Shown here piece by piece: positions 1 through 6,270 of a DNA stretch of 11,584 nucleotides; within the stretch, counting starts at the first letter, position 1; the number at the start of each line of letters is the position of its first letter. The translations under genes and the position numbers were made by a program. Below the pieces are notes generated by a model. The model saw nothing but the letters and a program-made list of their open reading frames with translations, did no database searches and was not told the origin of the DNA. Source of the DNA: JBHIAG01 sp046758465 (lineage in GTDB: Bacteria > Acidobacteriota > Terriglobia > Acidiferrales > 2-02-FULL-67-57); assembly GCA_046758465.1 (NCBI GenBank), contig JBHIAG010000073.1, positions 1 through 11,584 of the forward strand, read 5' to 3'.

Positions 1-2285
1 GGGGGGCGGGTGTGGGGGGTTGCGGGGCGCTGGCGCGGGGGGGCCGGGCCCCCCGGGGGGGGGTGGCCCACCGCGGCGGGCTGGCCCTGTGTGGTCGCGG
101 CCGGGCTGGCGACGGGCTCTATTTCGCTCTTAGGGGCGCGGGCGGTGGTCGAGAGCGGCTGCGCCTTCTTCGAGCCGTCGCGGTAGATGGCGATTGCCTT
201 CAGCCCCAACCGCCAGCCCTCGATATAGGTATCCATAATCTCTTCCACCGTGGTCTCCTCGGGCATGTTGACGGTCTTCGAGATGGCGCCGGAGATGAAC
301 GGCTGCACGGCAGCCATCATCTTCAGGTGGCCCGAGTGGTGAATGGAGCGTCCAGCCGGGTGCCCCGCCGGACGGGCAGGCTTGAGCGAGCAGTCAAAGA
401 CCGCCAGGTGCTCGTCCTTCAGGTGCGGTGCCCCCTCGATGGTGCCGGTGTGGTCAATGAAGTCAACGATGGCATTGATCTGTTCGGGCGGGTAGCCCAG
501 GCGATTCAGTGCCGCCGGCACGGTGTTGTTGACGATCTTGATGACGCCACCGCCCACCAGCCGCTTGTACTTCACCAGCGCCAGGTCGGGCTCAATGCCC
601 GTGGTGTCGCAGTCCATCATGAAGGCGATGGTGCCGGTGGGGGCGATGACGCTGGCCTGGGCGTTGCGGTAGCCGTGCTTTTCGCCTTCGGCGATGGCGC
701 TGTCCCAGACCTCGCGGGCGGCGGTGTACAGCGCCGAGGGAACGTTCTTCGCATTCACCGCCCGCAGGGCGTCGCGGTGCATCCGCATGACGTTGAGCAT
801 GGGCTCGCGGTTGAGCGGGAAGTCCGGGAACGGCCCCATGCCCGCGGCGATGCGGGCGCTGGTCAGGTAGGCCTGGCCGGTGAGCAGGGCGGTGATGGCG
901 GCGGCGAGGTCGCGGCCGCGGTCGGAGTCATAGGGGATGCCCGAATGCATCAACAGCGCGCCCAGGTTGGCGTAGCCGAGGCCGAGCGACCGGTAGTCGT
1001 GGGAGTTGCGGGTGATCTTTGCGGTCGGGTAGCTGCCGTTGTCAACGATGATCTCCATTGCGGTGATGGCGACGTCGACAGCGTAGCGGAAGGCGGTCGG
1101 ATCGAAGTTGCCCGCGTCATCGAGGAACTTCATCAAGTTCAGTGAGGCTAGGTTGCAGGCGGTGTCGTCGAGGAACATGTATTCGCTGCACGGGTTGCTG
1201 GCGTTGATGCGCCCGCTGTTCTTCGCGGTGTGCCAGCGGTTGATGATGGTGTCGTATTGCACGCCGGGGTCGCCGCACTGGTGGGCGGCTGCGGCGGCCT
1301 GGCGCAGCAGGTCGCAGGCGCGGTACTCGCGCACGGGCTGGCCGGTGGTGACGGCGCGCGTCCACCAGCAGCGGTCTTCGACAACCGCCTGCATGAACTC
1401 GTCGGTCACGCGGATGGAGTGGTTGGCGTTCTGGAAGAAGATGGAGCTGTAGGCTTCGCCGTCAATTGAGCTGTCGTAGCCGAGCCCGACCAGCTCCCAG
1501 GCCTTGCGCTCCTCCTTGACCTTGCACGCGACGAACTCCTCGATATTGGGGTGGTCCACGTTGAGGATGACCATCTTGGCCGCCCGGCGGGTCTTGCCGC
1601 CCGACTTGATGACGCCGGCGAAGGCGTCAAAGCCCTTCATGAAGCTGACCGGGCCGGAGGCGGTGCCGCCGCCCGAGAGCGCCTCCATGGAGCCGCGCAG
1701 GGCACTGAAGTTGGTCCCCGTCCCCGAGCCCCACTTGAAGAGCAAGCCCTCGGTCTTGGCCAGGTTCATGATCGAGTCCATGGAGTCTTCGACCGAGTTG
1801 ATGAAGCAGGCCGAGCACTGCGGGTGGGGCTGGACACCCACGTTGAACCAGACCGGGGAGTTGAAGGCGAGCTTCTGATGCAGGAGCAGATGGGTGAGTT
1901 CGTCGCGGAAGGCGTCGCGGTCGGCGGCCGTGGCGAAGTAACCGCCGCGCTCGCCCCAGGTGGTCAGGGTGTCGGCCACGCGCCCGATGAGCTGGCGGAC
2001 GCTCGCCTCGCGCTTGGGCGTGCCGCGCTTGTCGTGGAAATACTTGGAGGCGACGATGTTGGTGGCGGTTTGCGACCAGTCTTTCGGGACCTCGACGTTG
2101 CGCTGCTCGAAGATGACCTCGCCCGTTTCATTGGTAATCGCGGCCGTGCGCAGCTCCCAGGCGACCTCGTCGTAGGGCGATCCCGAACCTTCGGGACGCG
2201 CCGACGTGAAGCGGCGCTCGAACTTCAACCCGGCTCGCACAACCCCAACACTGCGGGGCGAAGACTGGACTTCCTGCTTACCCAT
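1..2285 (-). CDS. nrdJ: Class II (adenosylcobalamin-dependent) ribonucleoside-diphosphate reductase, 3' end missing
   Basis: Reduces ribonucleotides to deoxyribonucleotides in the cytoplasm using a B12-derived thiyl radical. The reading frame is open from ATG at 2285 to the window edge (761 codons). The N-terminus has GLKFERRF and a DEVAWELR segment typical of the vitamin-B12-dependent family. The catalytic core is recognisable: FNSPVWFNVG (141-150), Cys157 and Cys160 in QCSACF, WGSGTGTNFSALRG (185-198), NPCSEY (364-369; Asn364, Cys366 and Glu368 are the usual radical-site residues), Cys377, and APTGTIAFMMDCDTTGIEPD further on. After IAIYRDGSKKAQPL a Pro/Ala linker begins. The expected THKF...GYITVG and MAKEGSTISGLMD C-terminal domain is absent because the contig ends. 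AAGGGGAG lies about 10 nt upstream of the ATG and supports this start. The final ~25 codons are a C-rich stretch I do not trust. Identification is very secure; the 3' end is not. Confidence 0.96.
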   Translation of the reverse strand, partial: MGKQEVQSSPRSVGVVRAGLKFERRFTSARPEGSGSPYDEVAWELRTAAITNETGEVIFEQRNVEVPKDWSQTATNIVASKYFHDKRGTPKREASVRQLIGRVADTLTTWGERGGYFATAADRDAFRDELTHLLLHQKLAFNSPVWFNVGVQPHPQCSACFINSVEDSMDSIMNLAKTEGLLFKWGSGTGTNFSALRGSMEALSGGGTASGPVSFMKGFDAFAGVIKSGGKTRRAAKMVILNVDHPNIEEFVACKVKEERKAWELVGLGYDSSIDGEAYSSIFFQNANHSIRVTDEFMQAVVEDRCWWTRAVTTGQPVREYRACDLLRQAAAAAHQCGDPGVQYDTIINRWHTAKNSGRINASNPCSEYMFLDDTACNLASLNLMKFLDDAGNFDPTAFRYAVDVAITAMEIIVDNGSYPTAKITRNSHDYRSLGLGYANLGALLMHSGIPYDSDRGRDLAAAITALLTGQAYLTSARIAAGMGPFPDFPLNREPMLNVMRMHRDALRAVNAKNVPSALYTAAREVWDSAIAEGEKHGYRNAQASVIAPTGTIAFMMDCDTTGIEPDLALVKYKRLVGGGVIKIVNNTVPAALNRLGYPPEQINAIVDFIDHTGTIEGAPHLKDEHLAVFDCSLKPARPAGHPAGRSIHHSGHLKMMAAVQPFISGAISKTVNMPEETTVEEIMDTYIEGWRLGLKAIAIYRDGSKKAQPLSTTARAPKSEIEPVASPAATTQGQPAAVGHPPPGGPAPPRQRPATPHTRP

Positions 2286-2470
2286 TGCTGTGGCTCCCCT
2301 TCCCTTAGGATGCCTCCCCTCTGTATGTGGGTCGCGGCCTCACCCCCGTCCGGGGAGAGAACACCGCCTGCGACTCTGGCGCCTGCGCCTGCCTCAGGCA
2401 AGGTTGTTCAGCCCCGCCTTCCGATTGCCTCTGCCCGTCGGTCAGAGAGGCCTGATAAGCGATCCCGCTG
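2286..2470 (-). other. nrdJ 5' leader, about 185 nt, structured, function unknown
   Basis: This is the predicted untranslated leader between the mapped-by-eye promoter and the nrdJ ATG. It contains short hairpin-forming segments such as TGCCTGAGGCA (2390-2400) and CCCC-GGAC-GGGG. The Shine-Dalgarno stretch AAGGGGAG lies at its 3' end. I looked for the conserved boxes of a cobalamin riboswitch, which would make sense in front of a B12 enzyme, and did not find them. I see no open reading frame in it that I would call. Confidence 0.4.
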
Positions 2471-2477
2471 GCGGCGC

Positions 2478-2506
2478 ACTATAGAGCGGGGCAAGGGGCG
2501 TGTCAA
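2478..2506 (-). promoter_or_regulatory. Sigma-70-type promoter of nrdJ
   Basis: Read on the minus strand, a perfect -35 box TTGACA (2506-2501) is followed by a 17-nt spacer and the -10 box TATAGT (2483-2478), five of six matches to consensus. The predicted start near 2471 would leave a leader of about 185 nt before the nrdJ ATG at 2285. Nothing else on the minus strand lies downstream before nrdJ. Confidence 0.8.
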
Positions 2507-2513
2507 GCAAAAA

Positions 2514-2529
2514 GTTCAACATGTTGAGC
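2514..2529. promoter_or_regulatory. NrdR-box-like palindrome, proximal
   Basis: The core CAACATGTTG (2517-2526) is a perfect palindrome. It agrees with the strongly conserved bases of the NrdR box core CwAtATaTwG (8 of 10 positions). It lies 7 bp upstream of the nrdJ -35 box. The centre is at 2521.5, exactly 31 bp from the second palindrome. NrdR is the ATP/dATP-sensing repressor of ribonucleotide reductase genes and binds paired boxes on the same DNA face. The match is by eye and NrdR itself is not in the window. Confidence 0.6.
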
Positions 2530-2544
2530 TGGGCGGCTAACTGG

Positions 2545-2560
2545 CGTCTATATATAGTGA
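2545..2560. promoter_or_regulatory. NrdR-box-like palindrome, distal
   Basis: The core CTATATATAG (2548-2557) matches the NrdR box core CwAtATaTwG at all 10 positions and sits in an otherwise GC-rich contig. The 16-bp box is separated by 15 bp from the proximal box (2514-2529), the tandem spacing known for NrdR sites. It lies about 40 bp upstream of the nrdJ -35 box. Taken alone, an AT-rich palindrome would be weak evidence. The spacing plus the neighbouring nrdJ gene carries the call. Confidence 0.65.
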
Positions 2561-2598
2561 GCGAAAGCAGGGCGAAAGCTATTCGCTTGCTGCCATTT

Positions 2599-2714
2599 TG
2601 TCGTTCTGAGGAGCCCTCTGGGCGACGAAGAATCTGCTTTTGGGACAAGCGGATTCCTCGCCTGCCTGCCGCGGCAGGCAGGCCTGCCGCAGGCAGGCTG
2701 TGCTCGGAATGACA
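2599..2714. repeat. 116-bp imperfect palindromic element (REP/MITE-like) with nested GC-rich hairpins
   Basis: The outer arms TGTCGTTCTGAG (2599-2610) and CTCGGAATGACA (2703-2714) are inverted repeats with 10 of 12 matches. Inside, CGAAGAATCTGCTT (2626-2639) pairs with AAGCGGATTCCTCG (2647-2660), 11 of 14. A perfect 22-bp palindrome with half-site CCTGCCTGCCG occupies 2661-2682, and CCTGCC-GCA-GGCAGG follows at 2683-2697. The 'TCATTCTGAG...GAAGAATCT' style of element is one I associate with dispersed intergenic palindromes in environmental genomes. It encodes no protein. It lies 27 bp past the stop codon of the aminotransferase gene, so it may also end that transcript. Confidence 0.7.
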
Positions 2715-2741
2715 ACCGCATCGGTCGGGTTCAGCGCCTTC

Positions 2742-4100
2742 TCAAGCGGCGGGTGCGCGCAGGTAGTCGCGGAGTGCGGCCAGGAAGCGGTCGAGGTCGG
2801 CGAAGCTGTGGTAGATGTGGGTGGAGAGGCGCAGGCGCGAGGGGTCGCCGCCGCGAATGCGGATGCGGTGCTGCGCGTAGAGCCAGCGCTGCAACTCCAT
2901 CCGCTTGATGGCAGGGAAATTCACTGACACGATGCCGCCGGTGAACTCCTCGCCGGGCGCCGAGAGCAGCTCGGCACCGGGCAACTCCCCCACGCGCTGC
3001 TTCAGATAGGCGTGCAGTTGGCGGATGCGGCGTTCGATGCGGTCGGGGCCAATCTGCTGCCAGAGGGCGATGGCGGCGCGCAGGCCGGCGAGCAGGGCGA
3101 CGTTGGTGGTGCCGAACTGCTGCAAGCGCACGGCGCGAATCTCGCGGTCGTCCCAGCCGCCGGTGGCGATGGTGCTCCAGAGGCGGTCGCAGACCTCATC
3201 GCGCACGTAGAGCACCCCGCAGCCCTTGGGGGCCAGCAGCCACTTGTGCGGGCTTGAGACATAGAAGTCGCAGCCAATCTCCTTGACGTTCACCCGCAAC
3301 ATGCCGAGGGCGTGAGCGCCGTCAATGAGCGAGAGGATGCCGTGGGCGCGCGCCCAGGCGGCGAGGGCGCGCACGGGCAGCACGCAGCCGGTCATGGTGG
3401 TCACGTGGCTGGCCAGCAGCACCCGGGTGCGCGGCGTACGCGCCTGCTCGAACAACTCGACGATCTGGGCCACGCTCGCCGGCGGCTTGGGTAGTTCGAC
3501 CTGCTTGACGACGATGCCATAGCGCTTGGCTTTCAGCCGCCAGGGATTGAGCCCGCTCGGATGCTCCTGGTCGGTGGTCAGCAGCGCATCGCCCGGGGCC
3601 AGGTCGAGGCCGTTGGCGACGTAGTTGAGGCCCTCGGTGGCGTTGCGCACCAGCGCCAGCTCATGGAGCTCGCAGCCGATGAAGTCGGCCACCGGGCGCC
3701 GGTACTCGTCCCAGGGCCCGTAGCCCCAGAGCGGGTACTGCTCGGTGTCGGGGTCTTCCATCTGCTCGACTTCGAGGATGGCTTCGATCCAGGCGCGCAG
3801 CACCGGCAAGGGCACCGTCCCGACCGTGCCGTTGTTCAGATAGAGGAAGTCCGGCTGCAATAGGAACTGGGGTCGCAGCGCTCCCCAGTAGGCTTCCGGG
3901 TCGCGCGCGAACAACGCCTGGTCCGGCAGCGGCGGCGCGGGCGTGCACAGCAATGCCTCGATGAAGCCCCCGGTGGCGGGTGCCACCGGGCTCGGCGGGA
4001 GGGAAGCGGCAGCGGGCAGTGCTTCGCCCAGGGCTCCCCGCAGCCCCAGCAGAGCGGTGGCGAGCGTGGCTCCCTGTAAGAATTCTCTTCGTTCCAGCAT
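2742..4100 (-). CDS. Tat-exported PLP-dependent class V aminotransferase (isopenicillin-N-epimerase-like)
   Basis: A fold-type I PLP enzyme of the class V family (cysteine desulfurase / isopenicillin N epimerase group); the exact substrate cannot be read from sequence. The ATG at 4100 gives 452 aa starting MLERREFLQG and has GAGGTG 5 nt upstream. A GTG at 4121 would add seven residues and is less likely. ERREFLQ followed by a hydrophobic stretch is a twin-arginine signal, so the folded holoenzyme is probably exported. Core motifs are LNNGTVG near residue 90, RNATEGLN (152-159), QEHPSG, SLIDGAHALG with the PLP-pyridine Asp260, and SSPHKW with the Schiff-base Lys286. The C-terminal small domain ends with RLSTHIYHSFADLDRFL, typical of the family. 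It is transcribed towards nrdJ but separated by a palindrome and a new promoter, so it is probably not co-transcribed. Family assignment is firm; function as epimerase, lyase or aminotransferase is open. Confidence 0.92.
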   Translation of the reverse strand: MLERREFLQGATLATALLGLRGALGEALPAAASLPPSPVAPATGGFIEALLCTPAPPLPDQALFARDPEAYWGALRPQFLLQPDFLYLNNGTVGTVPLPVLRAWIEAILEVEQMEDPDTEQYPLWGYGPWDEYRRPVADFIGCELHELALVRNATEGLNYVANGLDLAPGDALLTTDQEHPSGLNPWRLKAKRYGIVVKQVELPKPPASVAQIVELFEQARTPRTRVLLASHVTTMTGCVLPVRALAAWARAHGILSLIDGAHALGMLRVNVKEIGCDFYVSSPHKWLLAPKGCGVLYVRDEVCDRLWSTIATGGWDDREIRAVRLQQFGTTNVALLAGLRAAIALWQQIGPDRIERRIRQLHAYLKQRVGELPGAELLSAPGEEFTGGIVSVNFPAIKRMELQRWLYAQHRIRIRGGDPSRLRLSTHIYHSFADLDRFLAALRDYLRAPAA

Positions 4101-4143
4101 GGCGTCACCTCTTAGAGTCACCTAATAGGGTGCTAATTTGCTC

Positions 4144-4169
4144 AACCCCGTGGCGGGAGCCACGGGGTT
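4144..4169. terminator. Perfect 11-bp stem hairpin in intergenic spacer
   Basis: AACCCCGTGGC (4144-4154) pairs perfectly with GCCACGGGGTT (4159-4169) across a 4-nt loop. It lies just upstream of the aminotransferase gene and downstream of the zinc hydrolase gene, both on the minus strand. There is no U-tract on either side, so it may be a dispersed palindrome or a processing site and not a classical terminator. Confidence 0.4.
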
Positions 4170-4204
4170 AAACCTTTGTGCGACAACCGGTTAACCCAGT
4201 CCCG

Positions 4205-4220
4205 CCCCGAAGCTTCGGGG
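4205..4220. repeat. Perfect 16-bp palindrome CCCCGAAGCTTCGGGG
   Basis: A self-complementary 16-mer in the spacer between the zinc hydrolase and aminotransferase genes. It is one of several palindromes packed into about 150 bp. It could form an RNA hairpin or be a short dispersed repeat unit. No T-tract follows. Confidence 0.45.
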
Positions 4221-4265
4221 CTACGACAAGGCCTTGCCCTACCTAAGGGCCTAGTCTGGGCAGGG

Positions 4266-4282
4266 CAGGGGCTTGTCCCCTG
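4266..4282 (-). terminator. Hairpin directly downstream of the zinc hydrolase stop codon
   Basis: CAGGGG (4266-4271) pairs with CCCCTG (4277-4282) across a 5-nt loop. On the minus strand it begins 14 nt after the TGA stop at 4297-4299. The position fits a terminator, and further pairing GCCCT/AGGGC follows it. A clear U-run is missing on the minus strand, so factor-independent termination is only possible, not shown. Confidence 0.35.
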
Positions 4283-4296
4283 GCGTTTTGTCTGTC

Positions 4297-5403
4297 TCAC
4301 GGAGTTGCCTCCGTTTGGATGTGGCCGATCATGGCGAGCGGCTCGCCGGTGCTGACGGGCGGCGTGGTGACGACGTAGAGCACTACGCCGGCAAAGGGCG
4401 CGCGCACCTCGGCCAGCTTGTTCCCGAAGAAGTCGGTCAGTGTGCCAACGAGCGTGCCGCGGGCGACGGTTTCACCTGGCTCGAGCGCGGCATAAAAGAT
4501 GCCGGTAGCGGAACTCCGCAGCACCTCCGAGCGGTCAATCCAGATGGGGTGTTCGACCCGCTCGGGCTCGCCCGCGAGCATCCGCAGGTGGCGCAGCAGG
4601 CTGAAGACGCCGCGCTCGATCCGTGTGACCCACTTTTCGTCGGTGCTCCCAAGCCGGCCGGTTTCGGTGGTGATGGCGGGCTTGCCGCGGGTGATGGCGG
4701 TGTTGGCGCAATAGAGGGAACGGGCGGGGTCGCTGGGGCGGTCGGTGTCAATGATGATGTGGTCGAGGCCGAAGGCGAGTGCGAGCTGTTTGGAGGCCTC
4801 GTCCACACGGGCGTCTCCGCTCTTCATCCAATAGGTGTAAGGGCGCAGGGCCTCGTTGCCGTCGCCGCAGTGCAGGTCCACCAGGTAGTCGGCCCGCGCG
4901 ATGACCTCGCGGGTAATGACGTAGGCGATACGCTCCGAGAGCGTGCCGTCAGCGCGGCCGGGATAGACCCGGTTCAGGTTCTTGCCGTCCACGGGGCTGT
5001 AGTAAATCGTCCGGCCCAGGAAGGAGGGCAGGTTGGCGACGTGGACGATGATGACGGTGCCGGAAATCTCCCGCGGGTCGAGCCGCGCCAGCAGCCGCTG
5101 CAGGGCCACGATGGGCGCGTACTCGTAGCCGTGGGTGCCGGCGACCAGGGCCAGCACCGGCCCGGGCTGGCTGCCGTGCAGGATGGTGATGGGGATTTGC
5201 GTGCTGCCGTCGGCACCGGGCGGCACTTGGAGAAAACCCGACGCGCGCTCGCCTGGACGGGCCGTAATCGTGCCGACGGTAAAGCTGCCGGATGGGCCCG
5301 GCGCGCTGCGACTGCTCTCGAACGCTTCCCCGCGGGCGACGCCCAGCACAAGTACCAGTGGCAACAAGACTCTAACCCCTAATGCACCTTTGGATAGGTT
5401 CAC
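4297..5403 (-). CDS. Exported succinylglutamate desuccinylase/aspartoacylase-family zinc hydrolase
   Basis: Belongs to the AstE/AspA branch of the M14 zinc carboxypeptidase-like fold, which hydrolyses N-acyl amino acids or related amides; the substrate here is unknown. The protein is 368 aa from a GTG start with GGGAG about 8 nt upstream. Residues 1-27 look like a Sec signal peptide. The zinc site is visible as GTHGYE (His91, Glu94) and DLHCG (His178). DGKNLNRVYPG (139-149) is the substrate-binding loop, and TTETGR carries the likely catalytic Glu247. The C-terminal part (about 280-360; GIFYAALEPGETVARGTLVG and RAPFAGVVLYV) is the beta-barrel domain seen in this family. It is near the usual length with an added signal peptide, so it probably acts in the periplasm. 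The next minus-strand gene upstream ends 303 bp away, so it is likely its own unit. A TACAAT at 5440-5435 could be a -10 box, without a good -35. Confidence 0.9.
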   Translation of the reverse strand: MNLSKGALGVRVLLPLVLVLGVARGEAFESSRSAPGPSGSFTVGTITARPGERASGFLQVPPGADGSTQIPITILHGSQPGPVLALVAGTHGYEYAPIVALQRLLARLDPREISGTVIIVHVANLPSFLGRTIYYSPVDGKNLNRVYPGRADGTLSERIAYVITREVIARADYLVDLHCGDGNEALRPYTYWMKSGDARVDEASKQLALAFGLDHIIIDTDRPSDPARSLYCANTAITRGKPAITTETGRLGSTDEKWVTRIERGVFSLLRHLRMLAGEPERVEHPIWIDRSEVLRSSATGIFYAALEPGETVARGTLVGTLTDFFGNKLAEVRAPFAGVVLYVVTTPPVSTGEPLAMIGHIQTEATP

Positions 5404-5706
5404 GGCTTTTCTCCCACTCGGATAAGGTGGGCAAATTGTAGACGAAGCGCGTCCGCCGGGCTACTACGGAGAATGCATTATCCAGGGAAGCGTCCCACCC
5501 GCCCAATGCGGGGCTCGGGGGTTTCCCTACCGGCTTCCCACACAAGACGCGCCGTTTGCGTCCCGAAACTTCGCGACGCGACGAGTTCCGACGCGCAGCG
5601 GCCCGTAACGCTTCCTTTGCCCCCACCATCGGCTCTCATGCCAGTTTGGAAGAGGTGCTCGGCACCCGCCTTGGCGGAGGTGGTGGGCGTCTGGAAAAAG
5701 AGGAGC
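5404..5706. other. 303-bp spacer, no gene recognised
   Basis: This lies between two minus-strand genes. I find no convincing ORF on either strand; reading frames across it have shadow-like composition. It should contain the promoter of the zinc hydrolase. Two weak minus-strand candidates are GATAAT (5482-5477, with TTGGGC 18 nt upstream) and TACAAT (5440-5435). Confidence 0.4.
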
Positions 5707-6018
5707 TTAGCAACCCAAGCTGCGCCAGGCGGCATAGCGGGTGAGGTGTGCGTCGCAGACATTACCGATGTAGCGTCCCTGGTGGCTGAACTGCATAATC
5801 TTGGCCCCGCGCCGCGCCCGCGCCGCCCAGGAGGAGCCAGTGGCGGGATTCTGCTCGATGCCGGTGAGCCGGAGCCCGGCAACGCGGAATTCCACCGTAC
5901 GCAACTTTTGCCGGCGCGTGTGTCCCACGGGATAGACGTCATCTGCGAGCGCGACGCTTTTCCTGCCTTCTACCAAGACCTGCCGCCACACCGCGACCAG
6001 GACCTCTTCAAGTTCCAT
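5707..6018 (-). CDS. Small protein of unknown function (103 aa)
   Basis: I do not recognise a named family. The product is a soluble-looking 103-aa protein with an acidic start (MELEEVLVAVWRQVLVEGRK), a basic middle with TRRQKLRTVEF, a central LTGIEQNPATGSSWA segment, and KIMQFSHQGRYIGNV near the end. There is no signal peptide or membrane segment. The mixed composition, the segment resembling small proteins I have seen in acidobacterial genomes, and the sparse use of low-complexity residues set it apart from the overlapping antisense frames. The start at 6018 lacks a strong Shine-Dalgarno sequence. It is divergent from the plus-strand cluster beginning at 6148, leaving a 129-bp shared upstream region. 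It ends in TAA, so it does not share the UGA feature of the cluster. Confidence 0.65.
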   Translation of the reverse strand: MELEEVLVAVWRQVLVEGRKSVALADDVYPVGHTRRQKLRTVEFRVAGLRLTGIEQNPATGSSWAARARRGAKIMQFSHQGRYIGNVCDAHLTRYAAWRSLGC

Positions 6019-6147
6019 CGCTGTGCCATGCTAGCGCGCCGCGCCCCGCAGTGTCCACGCGAGCGCGGGCTGAATCTTTTTTCATCCCCAGTCATCCAAA
6101 TGAACTAGCCAGCCCGCTGCTCACTCAACGAGCTGGAGAGAGACACA

Positions 6148-6270
6148 GTGATCGCGCTCTACGCATTCGGAACGTTGTTCGTACTGGCCGGTGTGGTGGC
6201 TGCGGTGCGTCGCCAACTGACGAAGCGGCGGAGAAATCAACTCATCCACCTGAATTTCCGAGGAAAGTAG
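6148..6270 (+). CDS. Very small membrane protein (40 aa), first gene of the cluster
   Basis: GTG at 6148 is preceded by GGAGAG 8 nt upstream. The 40-residue product starts MIALYAFGTLFVLAGVVAAV, a single hydrophobic membrane span. A strongly basic tail with RRQLTKRRRNQ follows, so by the positive-inside rule the C-terminus should be cytoplasmic. The TAG stop at 6268-6270 directly abuts the ATG of the next small gene. This arrangement, with its own ribosome-binding site and a spaced hydrophobic/basic pattern, argues that it is real despite its size. I do not recognise a family. It resembles in shape the tiny accessory subunits of membrane complexes, but that is only a shape argument. Confidence 0.55.
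   Translation: MIALYAFGTLFVLAGVVAAVRRQLTKRRRNQLIHLNFRGK

Noticed and set aside
12..1145. Long plus-strand open frame (377 codons) opposite nrdJ
   Set aside because: Antisense shadow of the class II reductase in a GC-rich genome. The composition is Gly/Val/Arg/His-rich with no domain.
2286..2480. Cobalamin riboswitch in front of nrdJ
   Set aside because: I looked for the B12-box (GCCAGGAGACC-like) and the upstream conserved segments (GGTGnnAAnTCC, CCCCGCnACTGT). Only vague resemblances such as GCCAGAGTCGCAGG exist, not enough to call.
4273..5382. Plus-strand open frame (369 codons) opposite the zinc hydrolase
   Set aside because: Shadow of the minus-strand gene, which has a signal peptide, zinc ligands and a catalytic Glu in place.
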